The notes under the pieces: model-generated
Seen by the model: the letters and a program-made list of their open reading frames with translations, nothing else
What the model was told of the DNA's origin: nothing
Database searches by the model: none
Shown: positions 24,006-34,324 of the stretch, in pieces
How positions within the stretch are numbered: the first letter of the stretch is position 1
How the letters are laid out: each line of letters opens with the position of its first letter
Assembly: GCF_041146395.1 (NCBI RefSeq)
Contig: NC_090989.1
Span: 123,317,501 to 123,381,500 of the forward strand
Direction: 5' to 3'
From: Eulemur rufifrons
Lineage: Eukaryota > Chordata > Mammalia > Primates > Lemuridae
Length of the DNA stretch: 64,000 nt
Program-made: the position numbers and the translations under genes

Positions 24006-24780
24006 AATGGGATTATCTGCTGTGAAATAATATAGAGCTGGTATAGTGGTCTTTATAATATCACTCATGGTAAAATATAAAATCTCAGAAAGAAAATGCC
24101 CTGTGCCTATGGTTTTTAAAATATAGGAAAGAAAAGCTAGAGAGATTTTGATGCCACCTATTGGTAGACGAAAGTATAAGGTGTCCTTTCAGAGCCTAGC
24201 TTGTTACTTCATGGTAGAGGCACCACAGCTTATGCAGGGTTCCCATATAAAAGAATGACAGTGGAAGATATAATCCCAGCATCAGCTTAGAACGTGTATT
24301 TGTTCTCCTTTGACTCTTAGCATCCTACATATGATTGCTTAGAGTGTTCCTCTCTGCTTTCCAGTAATACAACCTACCTCAGGCATATACAGAAACTCCA
24401 GAGGAAGACATGTTAGTCAATTCTCATAAGCACCTGAAACAGAAAAAAAAGAACAAAATTTGTGAGCTATAAATAACCCTGGGGTGAGATTCAAGGTTCT
24501 TATTTGATCTACAGTCTCAAAAATAAATCCTGTTATTTACAGCAGTCCTCTAGTTGAGTATGTATCCATCCTACAGCTCAAAAGAGAAAAAAAACAGAAA
24601 TTCAATTTCAAAACAAAATGCTCACCCTGACTCATTCAGGGAAGGATCCAAGGTTTTTGATGCAGGGCACTGACTCTCGCCTGTTGTTCCCCTTCATCAT
24701 CTGCTACCCTTAAAAAATGGTATCAACTGCATTGGTAAGAATCCACATTTCTTTCCTTTTGTTCCCTGGCTCCATTCCAG

Positions 24781-25021
24781 CATTTCACTCGTCACAGTGA
24801 TGGGTGAGATGCCTTTCATATTGGCATAAGACACCGAACGGATGCCTCCCCTTATGTTATCAAACAGAGACTCGGCGAGTGAATCTACCCAGAGCTGGAG
24901 CTTCCTTTGCAGCTTAGGAACACCACTGCCACCGTTCCTCTGGGGCTTGGCTTTAGATAATTTTGATCATGACTGTAGAACCCAGCAGCTCAGAATCCAT
25001 GAAAAGGAGAGTTGGGAGGAG
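24781..25021 (+). other. Candidate internal exon (241 nt), gene unknown
   Basis: A strong 3' splice-site-like tract (pyrimidine-rich, 'cttttgttccctggctccat' then TCCAG ending at 24780) precedes this segment. A donor of the form GAG|GTAAGT follows at 25022. An open frame from 24842 crosses the segment and runs past the donor to 25117, giving about 60 codons in the exon with no recognised domain. The segment is less AT-rich than its surroundings. It lies upstream of the CpG island and would belong to a different or longer + strand transcript, or it may be a chance pair. The role is unknown. Confidence 0.3.
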
Positions 25022-25139
25022 GTAAGTGGTACAGACAAGGAAATTTTGTTGTTAAAATTGTTGAGGGGACTCTGTCTGGTGGGCAACTTGCTGTGGGGGC
25101 AGGGATTGAAAACATAGTTTACTAGCTGGTTATAATCTT

Positions 25140-25420
25140 CATTTATACGGATGAGCTGCTGATTTCATATGAAGGGCGGGAGTAAATTCTGCTTAATGTG
25201 CCCTGCAAAGAGCCTCTTTGAATTTACCTTCAGTGTCATGCCTTGAGAAAAAAATTCCAAGTTTCTGGCATAAAGCTGCACATGTGTTCTGCATACTGGC
25301 ATGCAGGCAACTGTTTGTTTCTAATTAGGGAGCTGAAGCCTGCTGGCAGAGGAAACCATATTTGTCATAAGTTGTAGCATTGTGTTTAGTTTGTGTGTCT
25401 ATATTTTTAACATGGAGGGC
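25140..25420. other. Possible conserved noncoding element
   Basis: A stretch free of recognised repeats with homeodomain-type 'taattag' cores ('tttctaattagggagctgaa') and otherwise unique text. It gives the visual impression of a conserved element, but conservation cannot be tested from one sequence. Confidence 0.25.
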
Positions 25421-25784
25421 CAAAGATAACCATACTGGTATTCCCCCCGCCCCCCATGAGTTTTGACTCTATAACTTCTGCTCTATGGTCCAGGTATTAA
25501 TCCTTTCTTAGTTTCCCCTTCGGAGCCTGCTTCAATTAACACTCCTTGTTCTCCCATTAACTAATTGTGTTCCTTGCTCTGGTCATTGCAACCTCCCAAA
25601 CCCTAGGTTTTTTGTAGATGCAGTAAAACTTAGGCAGATTGTTGTAAAAATTAAATGGGATGGTAAATAGAGTGCCTAACAGATTGCCTGAAGATAGTAC
25701 CTGCTCAGGACATCTTAAATCCTTTTCTCTCACCTATAAAATAAGAGGCTTATGTCAAATGATCCCTAAGATATTTAAATTATT

Positions 25785-25955
25785 ATTAGTTTAACAAATG
25801 TTTATTGACTACCTGCTAAGTGACAGATACCTTTCTAGGCATTGGGATTATAATCATGAACAAGACAACAAAACAGGAATATCATCTACCTTCATGAAAC
25901 TTCAACTTTAGAGAATACAATCAACATGCAGGGAAATGCATAATGACTTTTCTTT
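25785..25955 (-). mobile_element. L2 LINE 3' end (reverse)
   Basis: The reverse L2 end 'aacaaatgtttattgactac' is followed by 'ctgctaagtgacagata', 'taggcattgggattataat' and 'catgaaacttcaacttta'. This is the usual 'balanced' reverse L2 series. Confidence 0.6.
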
Positions 25956-27107
25956 TTTTTTCCTCCTTTATCTTTGCAAGCTCAATCCAACTCAAGCCTT
26001 AAGTTTATGTCTGAGACTACTTCTTAATAAAACCTGGAAGGGATATTTTTAATATCCCTTAATATTTTCATATTTAGTAAACACATGCTGGTTTTGCCTG
26101 CCCTGCCCCCCCTTTCCTGGTAGGAGGACCCTGAATATCCTTTGGAGAACCATCCCTGGTCTCACTCTCAGAGTGTGTGGATCAGGTGGGGTTCCATCCT
26201 AGCTCCAGGAGTGCTGCAGAGCATGTTTTATACTCCCAGACACTCTGGAAGGACTGGCCCATTGGTGTAATCCCATATGCCAAGACCACAATAATTGGCT
26301 AGTGCATAACCACATGATACAAGTTTTTCCAATCAAAGCAAATCCAAGGACTTATGTGGGAGTTTCAGTGTATACGCAAGCTCCCTCAGATCCTTTCTAG
26401 GGTCTGTGTATACTGTTGTTCTATTTCAGAAGGGCTTGAGAGGTGACTGGAGGGAAGAAAAATATTATTTTTATTTTTTCTAAGGGTTGTTTCTCTGCTT
26501 CCCAAAGATCTTCCTAATAGCTTCTACAGTACTGTTAATGGGGCTCCTGCTCATTGTCCTATTATTTCTCCTTTTTTGGCCTTTGAAATTCGGAACTCTG
26601 CAGTTGGTGAAAAGCTTTTGGCTGATAGCCCCTCAACCTGAAGCGAAGCCTTGTCAAACAGTGTCTTAACAGGGTGGGAAGGAAAACCCTTCCGTCCCCC
26701 TGGATCCTTGTTCATATTAGATTATAACACCCTTTATGCCATTCCAGTGTCATAAAAAGGCTTCTATGCACTTTATGGATTCTGAAGTCCAATTTGTGAG
26801 TCTGACAATGCCTCTGTGCTGAGATAATTTAGTTGTCTACTTTACCTATGGTAGCAGAAACAATCAGAAACAATGCACAGTATGTCCTTCATTGTTCATT
26901 TGTCTGAATTTCAATAAGTTTGGAACAGAAAAGTCATTCTGTCTTTTGGAAGTGGTTTATAACATGTGGCAGTAGTTACCTCTTACATAAGACAGCATGT
27001 TCATGTCGATTTTTAAACATAAGCACTCTCTAAGCATTTCCTTATCTTATTTGGGAGGTGGATCTACTCAGGAAGACATTATGAGATAAAGAAAAGACTC
27101 TTTGTCC
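25956..27107. other. Unassigned noncoding DNA
   Basis: No gene was recognised. The hydrophobic frame at 26487-26669 (Leu/Phe/Ile-rich, 60 codons) has no family match I know and no splice support. C-rich runs occur near 26104. Confidence 0.4.
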
Positions 27108-27215
27108 GTTCATTTACTCATGCATTTATTTACTAAAAAAATAAATTAAAAAAATTACCGGGCTCCGGCCATGTACCAGGCACTGTTGCAGACACTGAGG
27201 ATACAGAACTTAGCA
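27108..27215 (-). mobile_element. L2 LINE fragment (reverse)
   Basis: 'ttcatttactcatgcattta' is followed, after an A-rich interruption, by 'gccatgtaccaggcactgtt', 'gcagacactgaggatacag'. This matches the reverse L2 end. Confidence 0.5.
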
Positions 27216-27277
27216 ATACTTTCACCGTTTCTGGTGACGGTAGCGAATTCATCCAAGAAGTTTTCTTGAATGTGTGC

Positions 27278-27300
27278 AAAAAAAAAAAAAAAAAAAAAAA
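27278..27300. repeat. Poly-A run (23 A)
   Basis: Twenty-three consecutive A bases at the upstream edge of the CpG island. Translated in reverse, it gives the Phe run of a spurious frame. Confidence 0.95.
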
Positions 27301-27530
27301 GTATAACTCCCATTCTCCCCACTCCCCGATATTACTACTTTACCCTGGAGTGGAGATGGGGACCAAGCGCTTGGAGAACTGAATCGAGCGTCCCCAGAGT
27401 GCAGCGGGAGCACCAAAGGTGAGCAGGAGGCTCGGACTGTGGGCGCGGCAGGACCGTGGCGAGCGCCGCCGCCGAGTGCAGGGCGGGGCGTGGACTCGCG
27501 TTCCCGGGGCGATGCTCGGATCCGCCGGAA

Positions 27531-27546
27531 CCCCCCAGGGGGCGCT
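27531..27546 (+). promoter_or_regulatory. CTCF-type binding motif (strong)
   Basis: CCCCCCAGGGGGCGCT matches the core of the well-known CTCF consensus (CCACCAGGGGGCGCT) at all but one position, in the forward orientation. It lies inside the CpG island. It could be an insulator, a loop anchor or a promoter-proximal CTCF site. Occupancy cannot be judged from sequence. Confidence 0.65.
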
Positions 27547-27809
27547 CGCGCGGAGCTTTCTGAACTAGTATCTCGCCCGGTTGCTGGGCGCATGGTTTCG
27601 TCAGAAGGTGGAAATCTCTCTGTGAGAAGCTGCCATCTCCCCACCGCCCGCTCTTGTCCGCTTCTCCTCCTTCCTCCTTTCCTCCCTCCCGCTCTCCTCT
27701 GCACTCCCCCCCTCTTTCCCCAGTGTCCTTCTCTTTACTCTCTGAGTTAACTGGCAGCCGACCTGCCATCCCCAACATTTTCACCCTCTTCCCCCACCCC
27801 CATCACCAA

Positions 27810-28052
27810 GAATGGAGCCAGGGTTTCCGGAGAGACCAAACTCTCCTCCCAGCATCTTTTCCGTCCTCTGTTGCTAAACTGGCCTCAGAGGACGAGGTGG
27901 GAGGGCAGTCCGACCTCCCCCCACCTTTACACCACTACACAACTACAACACCAACCACCTTCACTCCAAAGCCGGATTTTGCATCCTGGGGGCGGGACAG
28001 ACCTCGTCCCGGGCTGAATTCTCTTTCTACTCTTCGAGCTTGGCACACCCAG
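27810..28052 (+). other. Candidate first exon ending at a consensus donor
   Basis: Sequence at the downstream side of the CpG island ends with CACACCCAG|GTAAGT at 28052/28053, a full-consensus 5' splice site. The exon start is set arbitrarily; the transcription start cannot be placed from sequence. An open frame (27654-28067) covers it, but it is Pro/Ser/Thr-rich with no known domain and is probably 5' UTR or noncoding. If real, the next acceptor of good quality on this strand is at 38179. Confidence 0.4.
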
Positions 28053-28075
28053 GTAAGTAAACGCTAACTCTGTAT

Positions 28076-29400
28076 TCCTGCGTTCTTGGGGCGCTATGAT
28101 TGCAAAGTCTGTCGGGGCTGCTGCGTAGCAAGACCAACTTTTGAGATGCACGGGTTTTCGCTCAGATTTGCCTGTTTATCATTGCTGCTGTTGTCTCAAG
28201 AAGCAGCTGCGAGCATTGTCTTTAATCTAAAGGAACTCATCCCATACATCTCGCCTTCTGACATCAGCCCAGCTCGCCCAGGTGGGGTGTGGAGACTAGA
28301 GTGGGGAGGAAGACCGAGGAAGGGGACCACAGCGTATGGGATGAGGGACAGGTCAGGGAAGCCCTGAAGCGGGGGTGGGGTTGGGTTACTGTTTTAGAAA
28401 TCGGGGAGGGGGAGGGGAAAAGAGTCCTTGCCGAAGTTGTAGCTTTCTCTCTGACAGCGAGAAAGCTGTGGGACATTGTAGTGGTATCCGATGGCTTGAC
28501 TAGCTGTGGTTGGATTCAGCCTTTCAACCTTCTGTCCCACCCTCCTTACAATGAGGTTCCAGTGATACTTAGTTGCGTCCAGGGCTCTCTGGCTTAAAAC
28601 TAATCAATAGGCTTGCAAGTGCCTTGATTCAGTTGAGTCCCTCGGCGCTTCTTACTCTGTTAAATAAAGCAGCCGGAGGGAAAGGGGCACGGGAGGGGGG
28701 CCCCGGACCGGAGGGGTCACTGAAAGCCAAGCCACAGCTGATTAAAGAGCACCGACAAGCAAGCATTGCTAGGACTGAATCGAGGGGAGGCAATTAGGAG
28801 GTGGCCCGTGCCAAGTCAAGGGAGTGTTGATTACCATTCGGTGGGGAGCAGGCTGACCCTGATGAATACTCTTAGAAAAACGCAGTCCTCCTTCCTCTTG
28901 AAGTAGGTGGGCTTTAAGCCTCCATTTCCCATTCTACCGTCCCGATCTGACCACGCCCCCGGGTGGCCTTGCAGGACTGGCTTCCAGTTCCAGAACTTGC
29001 CAGGCTCCAGGAAAAATCACAGGCTGCAGAGATGATGCCCGGGGCACGAACTTATGAAGGGCTTAACGCGTGGATTTGGGAGGTGCAGGGAGGGAAGATG
29101 AGTAGTGGGGGTGGGCTGGGGAAGGGAGAGTGCCCTGGGAAAAGTTTGCAAGAGAAATATGAGAGAACCGCCCCGCTTCGTTTCCGTGGGATCTCAGTGC
29201 CTTTTGGAAAGAGGTACCTCAGCACCTTTACACTCTGTGTTCCAAACTGTGTAAAATCAACTGTTCATCCTCTTGCTGCTTTGCCAGGGATTTTAAAAGC
29301 ACTGTTCTGTTTTTTCTTGGCTCAATTGGTTTTCTGTTTCCTGAACAGCACTTTTGAGCTGTCCAAGGTACTTTAACATGTTCTCCTTAAACTGAATCTA
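28076..29400. other. G-rich unique DNA downstream of the CpG island
   Basis: Repeat-free sequence, moderately GC-rich, with several G-run clusters (28371-28385, 28403-28417, 28685-28702). A frame starting at 28146 would encode a 73-residue product with a hydrophobic leader-like N-terminus (LRFACLSLLLLSQEAAAS), but nothing else supports it. 28560-28690 keeps several CpGs and looks conserved. The 137-codon frame at 28963-29376 shows no family. Confidence 0.4.
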
Positions 29401-29416
29401 AACCCTGCTCTTACTT

Positions 29417-29475
29417 AAAAAAAAAAAAAAAAGAAAGAAAGAAAGAAAAAGAAAAAAAGAAAGGAAAAGAAAAGC
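29417..29475. repeat. Poly-A / (GAAA)n tract
   Basis: A run of 16 A followed by GAAA units and A-rich text. It looks like the decayed tail of a retroposon, but no element body was found before it. Confidence 0.9.
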
Positions 29476-32231
29476 AAAACCAAAAACAAACTCAGAACGA
29501 TTTTAACTTCAAATAAAGTATTCTTTTCTCCCCACTCCTCTCTTCTACTCCCTTTTTAACAATTTCTATTCTAAAAGGTGTTTTTGTTTTATTTTTTGCT
29601 GTATATCAAAACAAACTAAAAAAAAAAAAAAAAAACCCAAACAAAATAAGATTCCCCAAACTTTCCTGGAACATAGGTGTTTTGAATTTATGCCAATGTT
29701 TTGTAGTTAGTATACACTGGTTAAACCGCTTGGCGTGTCCTTCCAAAAGCCTAGGGGCAAGCCAGAGCAAATATCTTTATTTTATTTGATGCCCTTCAAG
29801 TTTAGAAAAGTCTCATTTCTTTTTATTAACCAGAAGATAAGACAGAGCTCAGCATGGCTGTGACTGTGATTAGGTAACTTCTGATATTTTCATTTCCCTT
29901 ACTGAGCTGCTGCTTCTAGGTTGAACTCATTTTTTATTTGCCTGCCCATTTTTAAAGAGAGAGGGACAAAGTCACCCTAGCAGATCAGGGCTCTGAGCTC
30001 AGAGTAGGACAAAGGTTCTTACGGGTAGAGGGGTAGATAAAAATAGAGGGAGGGTCAGAAAATACAGCTAAGACACCTATGTTAATAATTCACACTAATA
30101 AAGGCCAAAATTTTCTCATTTATCTCTGAAAGGAAGATTCTGATGGTTTCACAGGATCAAATTCAAACCACATCAGAACTAGGTGATTCCCTGTGAGTGT
30201 TACATAAAAGGATATATTGGTCCATAGCAGCAGTGGATGTTTTGAATGGCTGGGTGAGAAGAGCTTGCCTGTCATGGAACCAAAGGTTTACTTACGTGCT
30301 ATCATGTGAAAACTCCGATGGCCATCAAACCTATGCCTTTCCTATGAGTGATCAGCCTCATTTTTATTCTTTCAGACACAGGCCCAGCATATTTGAGTGA
30401 CAGCCAGCAGGCACGGAGGGGGTATAGTGAGTTTCCCAGCATTAGATAACCACTTTACTAGAATTTCTAAATATTTCTTTAAAAATAATTGCTCTAAGGT
30501 TTGTGAGTTGTTTCTTAATTGTAAAAAAAGACTTTCAAAGACTTCCTGTTTATCTCCAGGTCTCTAGTAGCAGCATGGTATTTTGCTTGTATTACTGGTT
30601 TGTCTTGAGGGGACTCTGCTTTTAGAGGTTTTATTTAAAAGGTCTTTGTTCTAAAGTATTTCTTGATCTGCATGTAGATTTCTGATTCAAACTACCTCAT
30701 ATCAGTTAGTAGGAAGCAAAGATATTATCTGTTTACAGAGAAATTTTATATAGCATTCCAAAATAATAGAAGAAAGCTTTGATTCTTTTCATCATCAGAT
30801 GGGATTTAAGTCCATTATCACCACTGAAAGCATTAAGCTTATACTGACTATAAGAAATAATCACAGAGGAAAAAAATGTGTTTGTGGTGGAATCTTTATT
30901 CTCATCTGCATTTGAATCTTTTCGAACTCAACTGCCTGCATCGATAAGGTTTGCACCATTCCTTCCTCTATCTTCACTTTGAAAACTCCCTGAAATATAA
31001 CATCCTAGGCCATCATGGCCACTTTTATCCACATAAATAAAGAATTTTTCCATTTAGAGGTAACATGTGGGAAGTAAGCAGTCAATGTTGTGTGTAATCA
31101 ATGCCCTACACTTTCAGAGGAGTGTGAATCCAGAACAAAGAAAGAAAAGAGTACTCTGATGATATCAAACTGGCTGACTGAGTACAAATCTCTATACTAG
31201 TTGGGAAAAACACTTCTCATGAATCTTTGCATTTTTTAATCAGAGATGTGACAAGTAGATCTGTATTCCATGTATTTTGAAAGGAAAAGGGCTAAATTTG
31301 TTTTCTATATTTGTTCTCTCCATTTTTGTCTTGTTAATATTTTAAAACAAAGCAAAAACTCCTGTGGATCCATGCAGTAACCCAAAGTCATATTTCCTTG
31401 GCAACAGTAGCCAGTTCACTGGAGTTACAAAATATCAGGACAGAAAATTTTAAATGCATTCAAACTAAAATGTCACATGGTTCAAGACCATTCTTTGGTG
31501 CATTAAAACTGACCTCACAGCATATAATAATAGAAGTGCCTTTCTCCTGACTGAATGTAGATAGTAAAGAACAGTGTACATATTTTAATTCTTTTTAGCA
31601 TGTCCTCCAAAATCTTACAATGCTTTCTTTTGAGGGAAGCATGTTATGAAAATAATTTAGGTTGGGGTTACAAACCCATTCATTGGGTGAGGTATCTATG
31701 TGAAGGTTGATAGTAAGTCCAAAATTGAGCTCAATAAGTGGGTAAGGTAAGATGCATTATGTTTTCTATGCTATTTGAAATAGACAATCTATAGTAAGGC
31801 TTTAATTAGCATTAAACTCAATCATATCTGCTAAAACCTGTGACTGCTTAATAAAAACATAGTAGTACCTACATATCCTTTCAGTCTTTTTTGTACTAGA
31901 AATCTCAGTTATGTGAGAGCTTTCTGTTTGCTCTATGAACTAGTAAATATATACGATATATAGTATATATTTTTCCCTAAATTGGCACATCCTGGGAAGC
32001 CCTTTGTCTGCCGAGTTCTTTGGGAAGCCTCTTGAGAACCACTAGCTTTTAGCTCAGTAAATATTGAAGGCCTAAAGGCAAGTCTTGAAAAGAAGAAAAC
32101 GATAAGGATGCCTTTTTTTGGAAAGTTTATTCTAGTCCTATGACTTTAGTACACTCCACAGGGTGGGGGAGCCCATTGAAACTGGTCTGTGAGGGGCTCC
32201 TCTCCAAACTGTGAACAGCAACTTTATCACT
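29476..32231. other. Unassigned AT-rich noncoding DNA
   Basis: Long stretch with no recognised gene or repeat apart from an 18-A run at 29618-29635 and an AT-only palindromic patch near 31945-31975. It lies in the putative first intron if the island drives a + strand transcript. Its low repeat content compared with the flanks is notable. Confidence 0.45.
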
Positions 32232-32372
32232 TTGAATCTATGACTCTTGGAACTGCAAGAGACCTTGAGGATAATCTATTGATTCTAACTATTTAATTTG
32301 ACAGATGTAGAAACTAAAACTCTCAGAGAGATGACTTGCTCAAAATCGAGAGACTCCTTCAATAACCCTCTT
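32232..32372 (-). mobile_element. MIR SINE (reverse)
   Basis: 'gacagatgtagaaactaaaa' then 'ctctcagagagatgacttgc' and 'tcaaaatcgag' matches the reverse MIR core. Upstream 'ctcttggaactgcaagagac' fits the extended reverse end. Confidence 0.55.
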
Positions 32373-32399
32373 GATCACTCCTGTCATGAGATACTCAAG

Positions 32400-32830
32400 T
32401 TCCCTGGGTATAATAACCGTAGTGGCGCCAACCTCTGGTGCCATGTGTGTCAATAATCTTTATTAGTATGAGTTGGAGATGATGGGGGGAGTCGGCTCCC
32501 ACCTCCATTGGAGTGTTCGGAGGAGCAGGCTTGGGACTTATTACATTGCTTTCTCTTGGAGCCAATGCAATATTTACCCAATAGATGTGATTAAATTTGT
32601 ACAAAGTCATTGTCTGCAGCCATCTCTGTTAATGTGCATGTTCTGTGAAGAATTGCTCATGCATAGTCTTAGCTTCCTATTTTAAATGTCACTATCGAGT
32701 CAATAAACAAAGAGATTTTATGAGTGTTTACAGTTCCAGGAACACACAAGGGAATCCTTTATTCTGTTTTAAATTAAAGCTCCATTTAAAAACGACAAAC
32801 TTTCCTAAATGTTGCTTTTACATCTGGCGC
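32400..32830. other. Possible conserved noncoding element
   Basis: Unique, repeat-free text rich in TAAT and CCAAT-like words ('gagccaatgcaatatttacc', 'agatgtgattaaatttg', 'gtctgcagccatctctg'). Compact, non-repetitive blocks like this near a CpG island are often developmental enhancers, but this is only an impression from composition. The three overlapping small frames here are not credible. Confidence 0.3.
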
Positions 32831-33044
32831 AGAATATAATCCTTCTAACTTCATTTTTCTTATTACTTAGAATACTAGAGAAATTTCTCCTTGGAAACAT
32901 CAGGGGAAAGGGGAAAATACAGTCTTTCAGGTTAACCCTAGAATCCTTAGGTTTAAGGTGTATTATCGACCGAAAGAACTTCTTCCTTATCCGAGAGATC
33001 TCAAACCTCTGTAGGGCATTTTGTTTTGCCTAGAGGGAGAAGAG

Positions 33045-33215
33045 GAACCAAATTAGGCCGGCAGGGGTCCAGGGCGGGGCAAGCCCGAGGGTGAGTCTGG
33101 AAGGACTGGCTGGAGAGAGTTGGCGTTAGAACGGACAGCCGCTAGAGGGCGCCGGAGCACCGACGGAGCCCACCTCCGGGGACCGTGAGCCGGGCTTGCA
33201 GGCTTAAAGGATGGG
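33045..33215. promoter_or_regulatory. Small CpG-rich patch, possible alternative promoter or CTCF element
   Basis: About 170 bp with many CpGs ('gagggcgccggagcaccgac', 'ccggggaccgtgagccggg') and a GC box ('agggcggggc') near 33071. A donor-like site, CCCGAGG|GTGAGT, lies near 33090. It is too small for a standard CpG island. It surrounds a CTCF-type motif. Confidence 0.5.
33139..33153 (+). promoter_or_regulatory. CTCF-type binding motif
   Basis: CCGCTAGAGGGCGCC matches the CTCF core (CCRCYAGRGGGCGCT) at nearly every informative position, forward orientation. It is co-oriented with the motif at 27531-27546, 5.6 kb upstream. Confidence 0.6.
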
Positions 33216-33587
33216 GTTTGTGGAACCCCAGAAATTACCCAGGTACGAGGTATTTGGTTTTCTCAGAGGGGTCTGACTGCCCTTTGTTTCTTTACGCTTA
33301 GATCTGCTATCAGAACTCTTATCCGGAAAGACCTGGTTTGAATCTTGGGCGTACAGTTTTCAAGCTCCAGGCCTTTGGGGGAATCACTTTACCTGAGTGT
33401 TAGCATCTGGAAAATGGGGCCGATGCTGGTTGTGAACCCGAAGTGTTTAAAGGTGTCTGGCGTTTTAATGGGTTGGCAAGTGCTAGTTCCCGTGTCCTTT
33501 CTCTTGGGAGTTCTCCCAAAACTTCATCCTTTCCTTTCTATCTGGGCCTCTTCCCCGTCTCCTCACCCCTTTTCCCTCGGCAGAAGG

Positions 33588-33720
33588 GTCTCATTTATCC
33601 ATCTGTTGAATAATAATTGGTCATAGTGTTTATGCCAAAAAGCTATGGTAGGCACTGGGGATACATGCGAAGTTCTTATCCGTGAAGTCACAGATTTGAG
33701 GGGCAGACAGGCTCGTGGGA
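33588..33720 (-). mobile_element. L2 LINE fragment (reverse)
   Basis: 'tcatttatccatctgttgaa' then 'aagctatggtaggcactggg' and 'gatacatgcgaagttctta' matches the reverse L2 end in decayed form. Confidence 0.5.
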
Positions 33721-33844
33721 AAAAAACATTAAAAGCCGCGGCAGTAGGAGGAGAGAGATGAACGAATGATGCAGGGTACGAGATAAAGGAGCCATTTGCT
33801 TTGTCTTTAAGAACCTGGTATGTGCACATCTGGAAGTAACATCC

Positions 33845-34020
33845 ATCGGGCAGGTGGGAGGGGGAGGCGGGGATGGGTAAATGCACACCTAATGGGTGCG
33901 GTGCGCACTGCTTGGGGGATGGGTGCACTTGGATGCTAGCTCTGACTCGGGCCGTGCAAAGGCTATATATGTAACCTGAACGCTTGTACCGCCGCTAATA
34001 TTCTAAAATAAAAAAAAAAA
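33845..34020 (+). mobile_element. Young L1, 5'-truncated to its 3' UTR
   Basis: It contains only the L1 3' UTR: a G-rich part ('aggtgggagggggaggcggg'), then 'cacacctaatgggtgcggtg', 'cgcactgcttgggggatggg', 'tctgactcggg' and the end 'tttgtac..ctaatattct', then poly-A. The same sequences occur in the copy at 21170-21655. I recall this 3' UTR from lemur and galago L1s. The target duplication was not identifiable. Several extra CpGs in the tail are not in the other copies. Confidence 0.8.
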
Positions 34021-34324
34021 TGGAAAAGGAAAGGATGTTTGTGCTGACGTTGTACTGATGTGAAACCAGGGATGGGCACCTTGGATCACGTGTGTTAATG
34101 TTACCTCGCCAGGCAGACTGCAGAGCTCCTGAGAAACCATGGTCTCTTTTGCTTGGTGGCCCTTAAATTCTAGACTTGGTTGATTGTGAATCATATTTGA
34201 GGAAAGGAATGATAAGAGGAAAAAGGTGGAAATAGTTGATTTGTGGGGACAGCTAATAACACTCATCATAGCTCCTGGCCTGACTTAATTTTAAAGAGAC
34301 AGGAAAGTAAACGCTTCTTATGGA

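Larger units (their letters stand above)
27340..28075. promoter_or_regulatory. CpG island, probable promoter
   Basis: CpG dinucleotides are frequent here ('gagcgccgccgccgagtg', 'gcgctcgcgcggag' and others), in contrast to the CpG-poor DNA on both sides. GC boxes appear at 27481-27490 (gggcggggcg) and near 27989 (gggggcgggac). There is no TATA box, which is common for CpG-island promoters. A pyrimidine-rich stretch runs from about 27655 to 27800. A consensus splice donor sits at the downstream edge (28053), which favours + strand transcription. I could not match the sequence to a named gene. Long open frames on both strands in this interval result from high GC and are not credible proteins. 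Confidence 0.8.

Noticed and set aside
24150..24180. CTCF-like word 'gccacctattggtag'
   Set aside because: The G-rich core of the motif is missing; too weak compared with 27531 and 33139.
26487..26669. 60-codon hydrophobic frame resembling a small membrane protein
   Set aside because: No initiation or splice context, no recognised family; the hydrophobic run fits T-rich composition.
27249..27784. Long overlapping minus-strand open frames (151 and 149 codons) in the CpG island
   Set aside because: They overlap in two phases, one ends in the translated poly-A run, and neither has a domain. Stop codons are rare in GC-rich islands, so long chance frames are expected.
31945..31975. TATA-like AT-only stretch as a possible promoter
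   Set aside because: Simple AT-rich text without initiator, GC content change or downstream exon signals.
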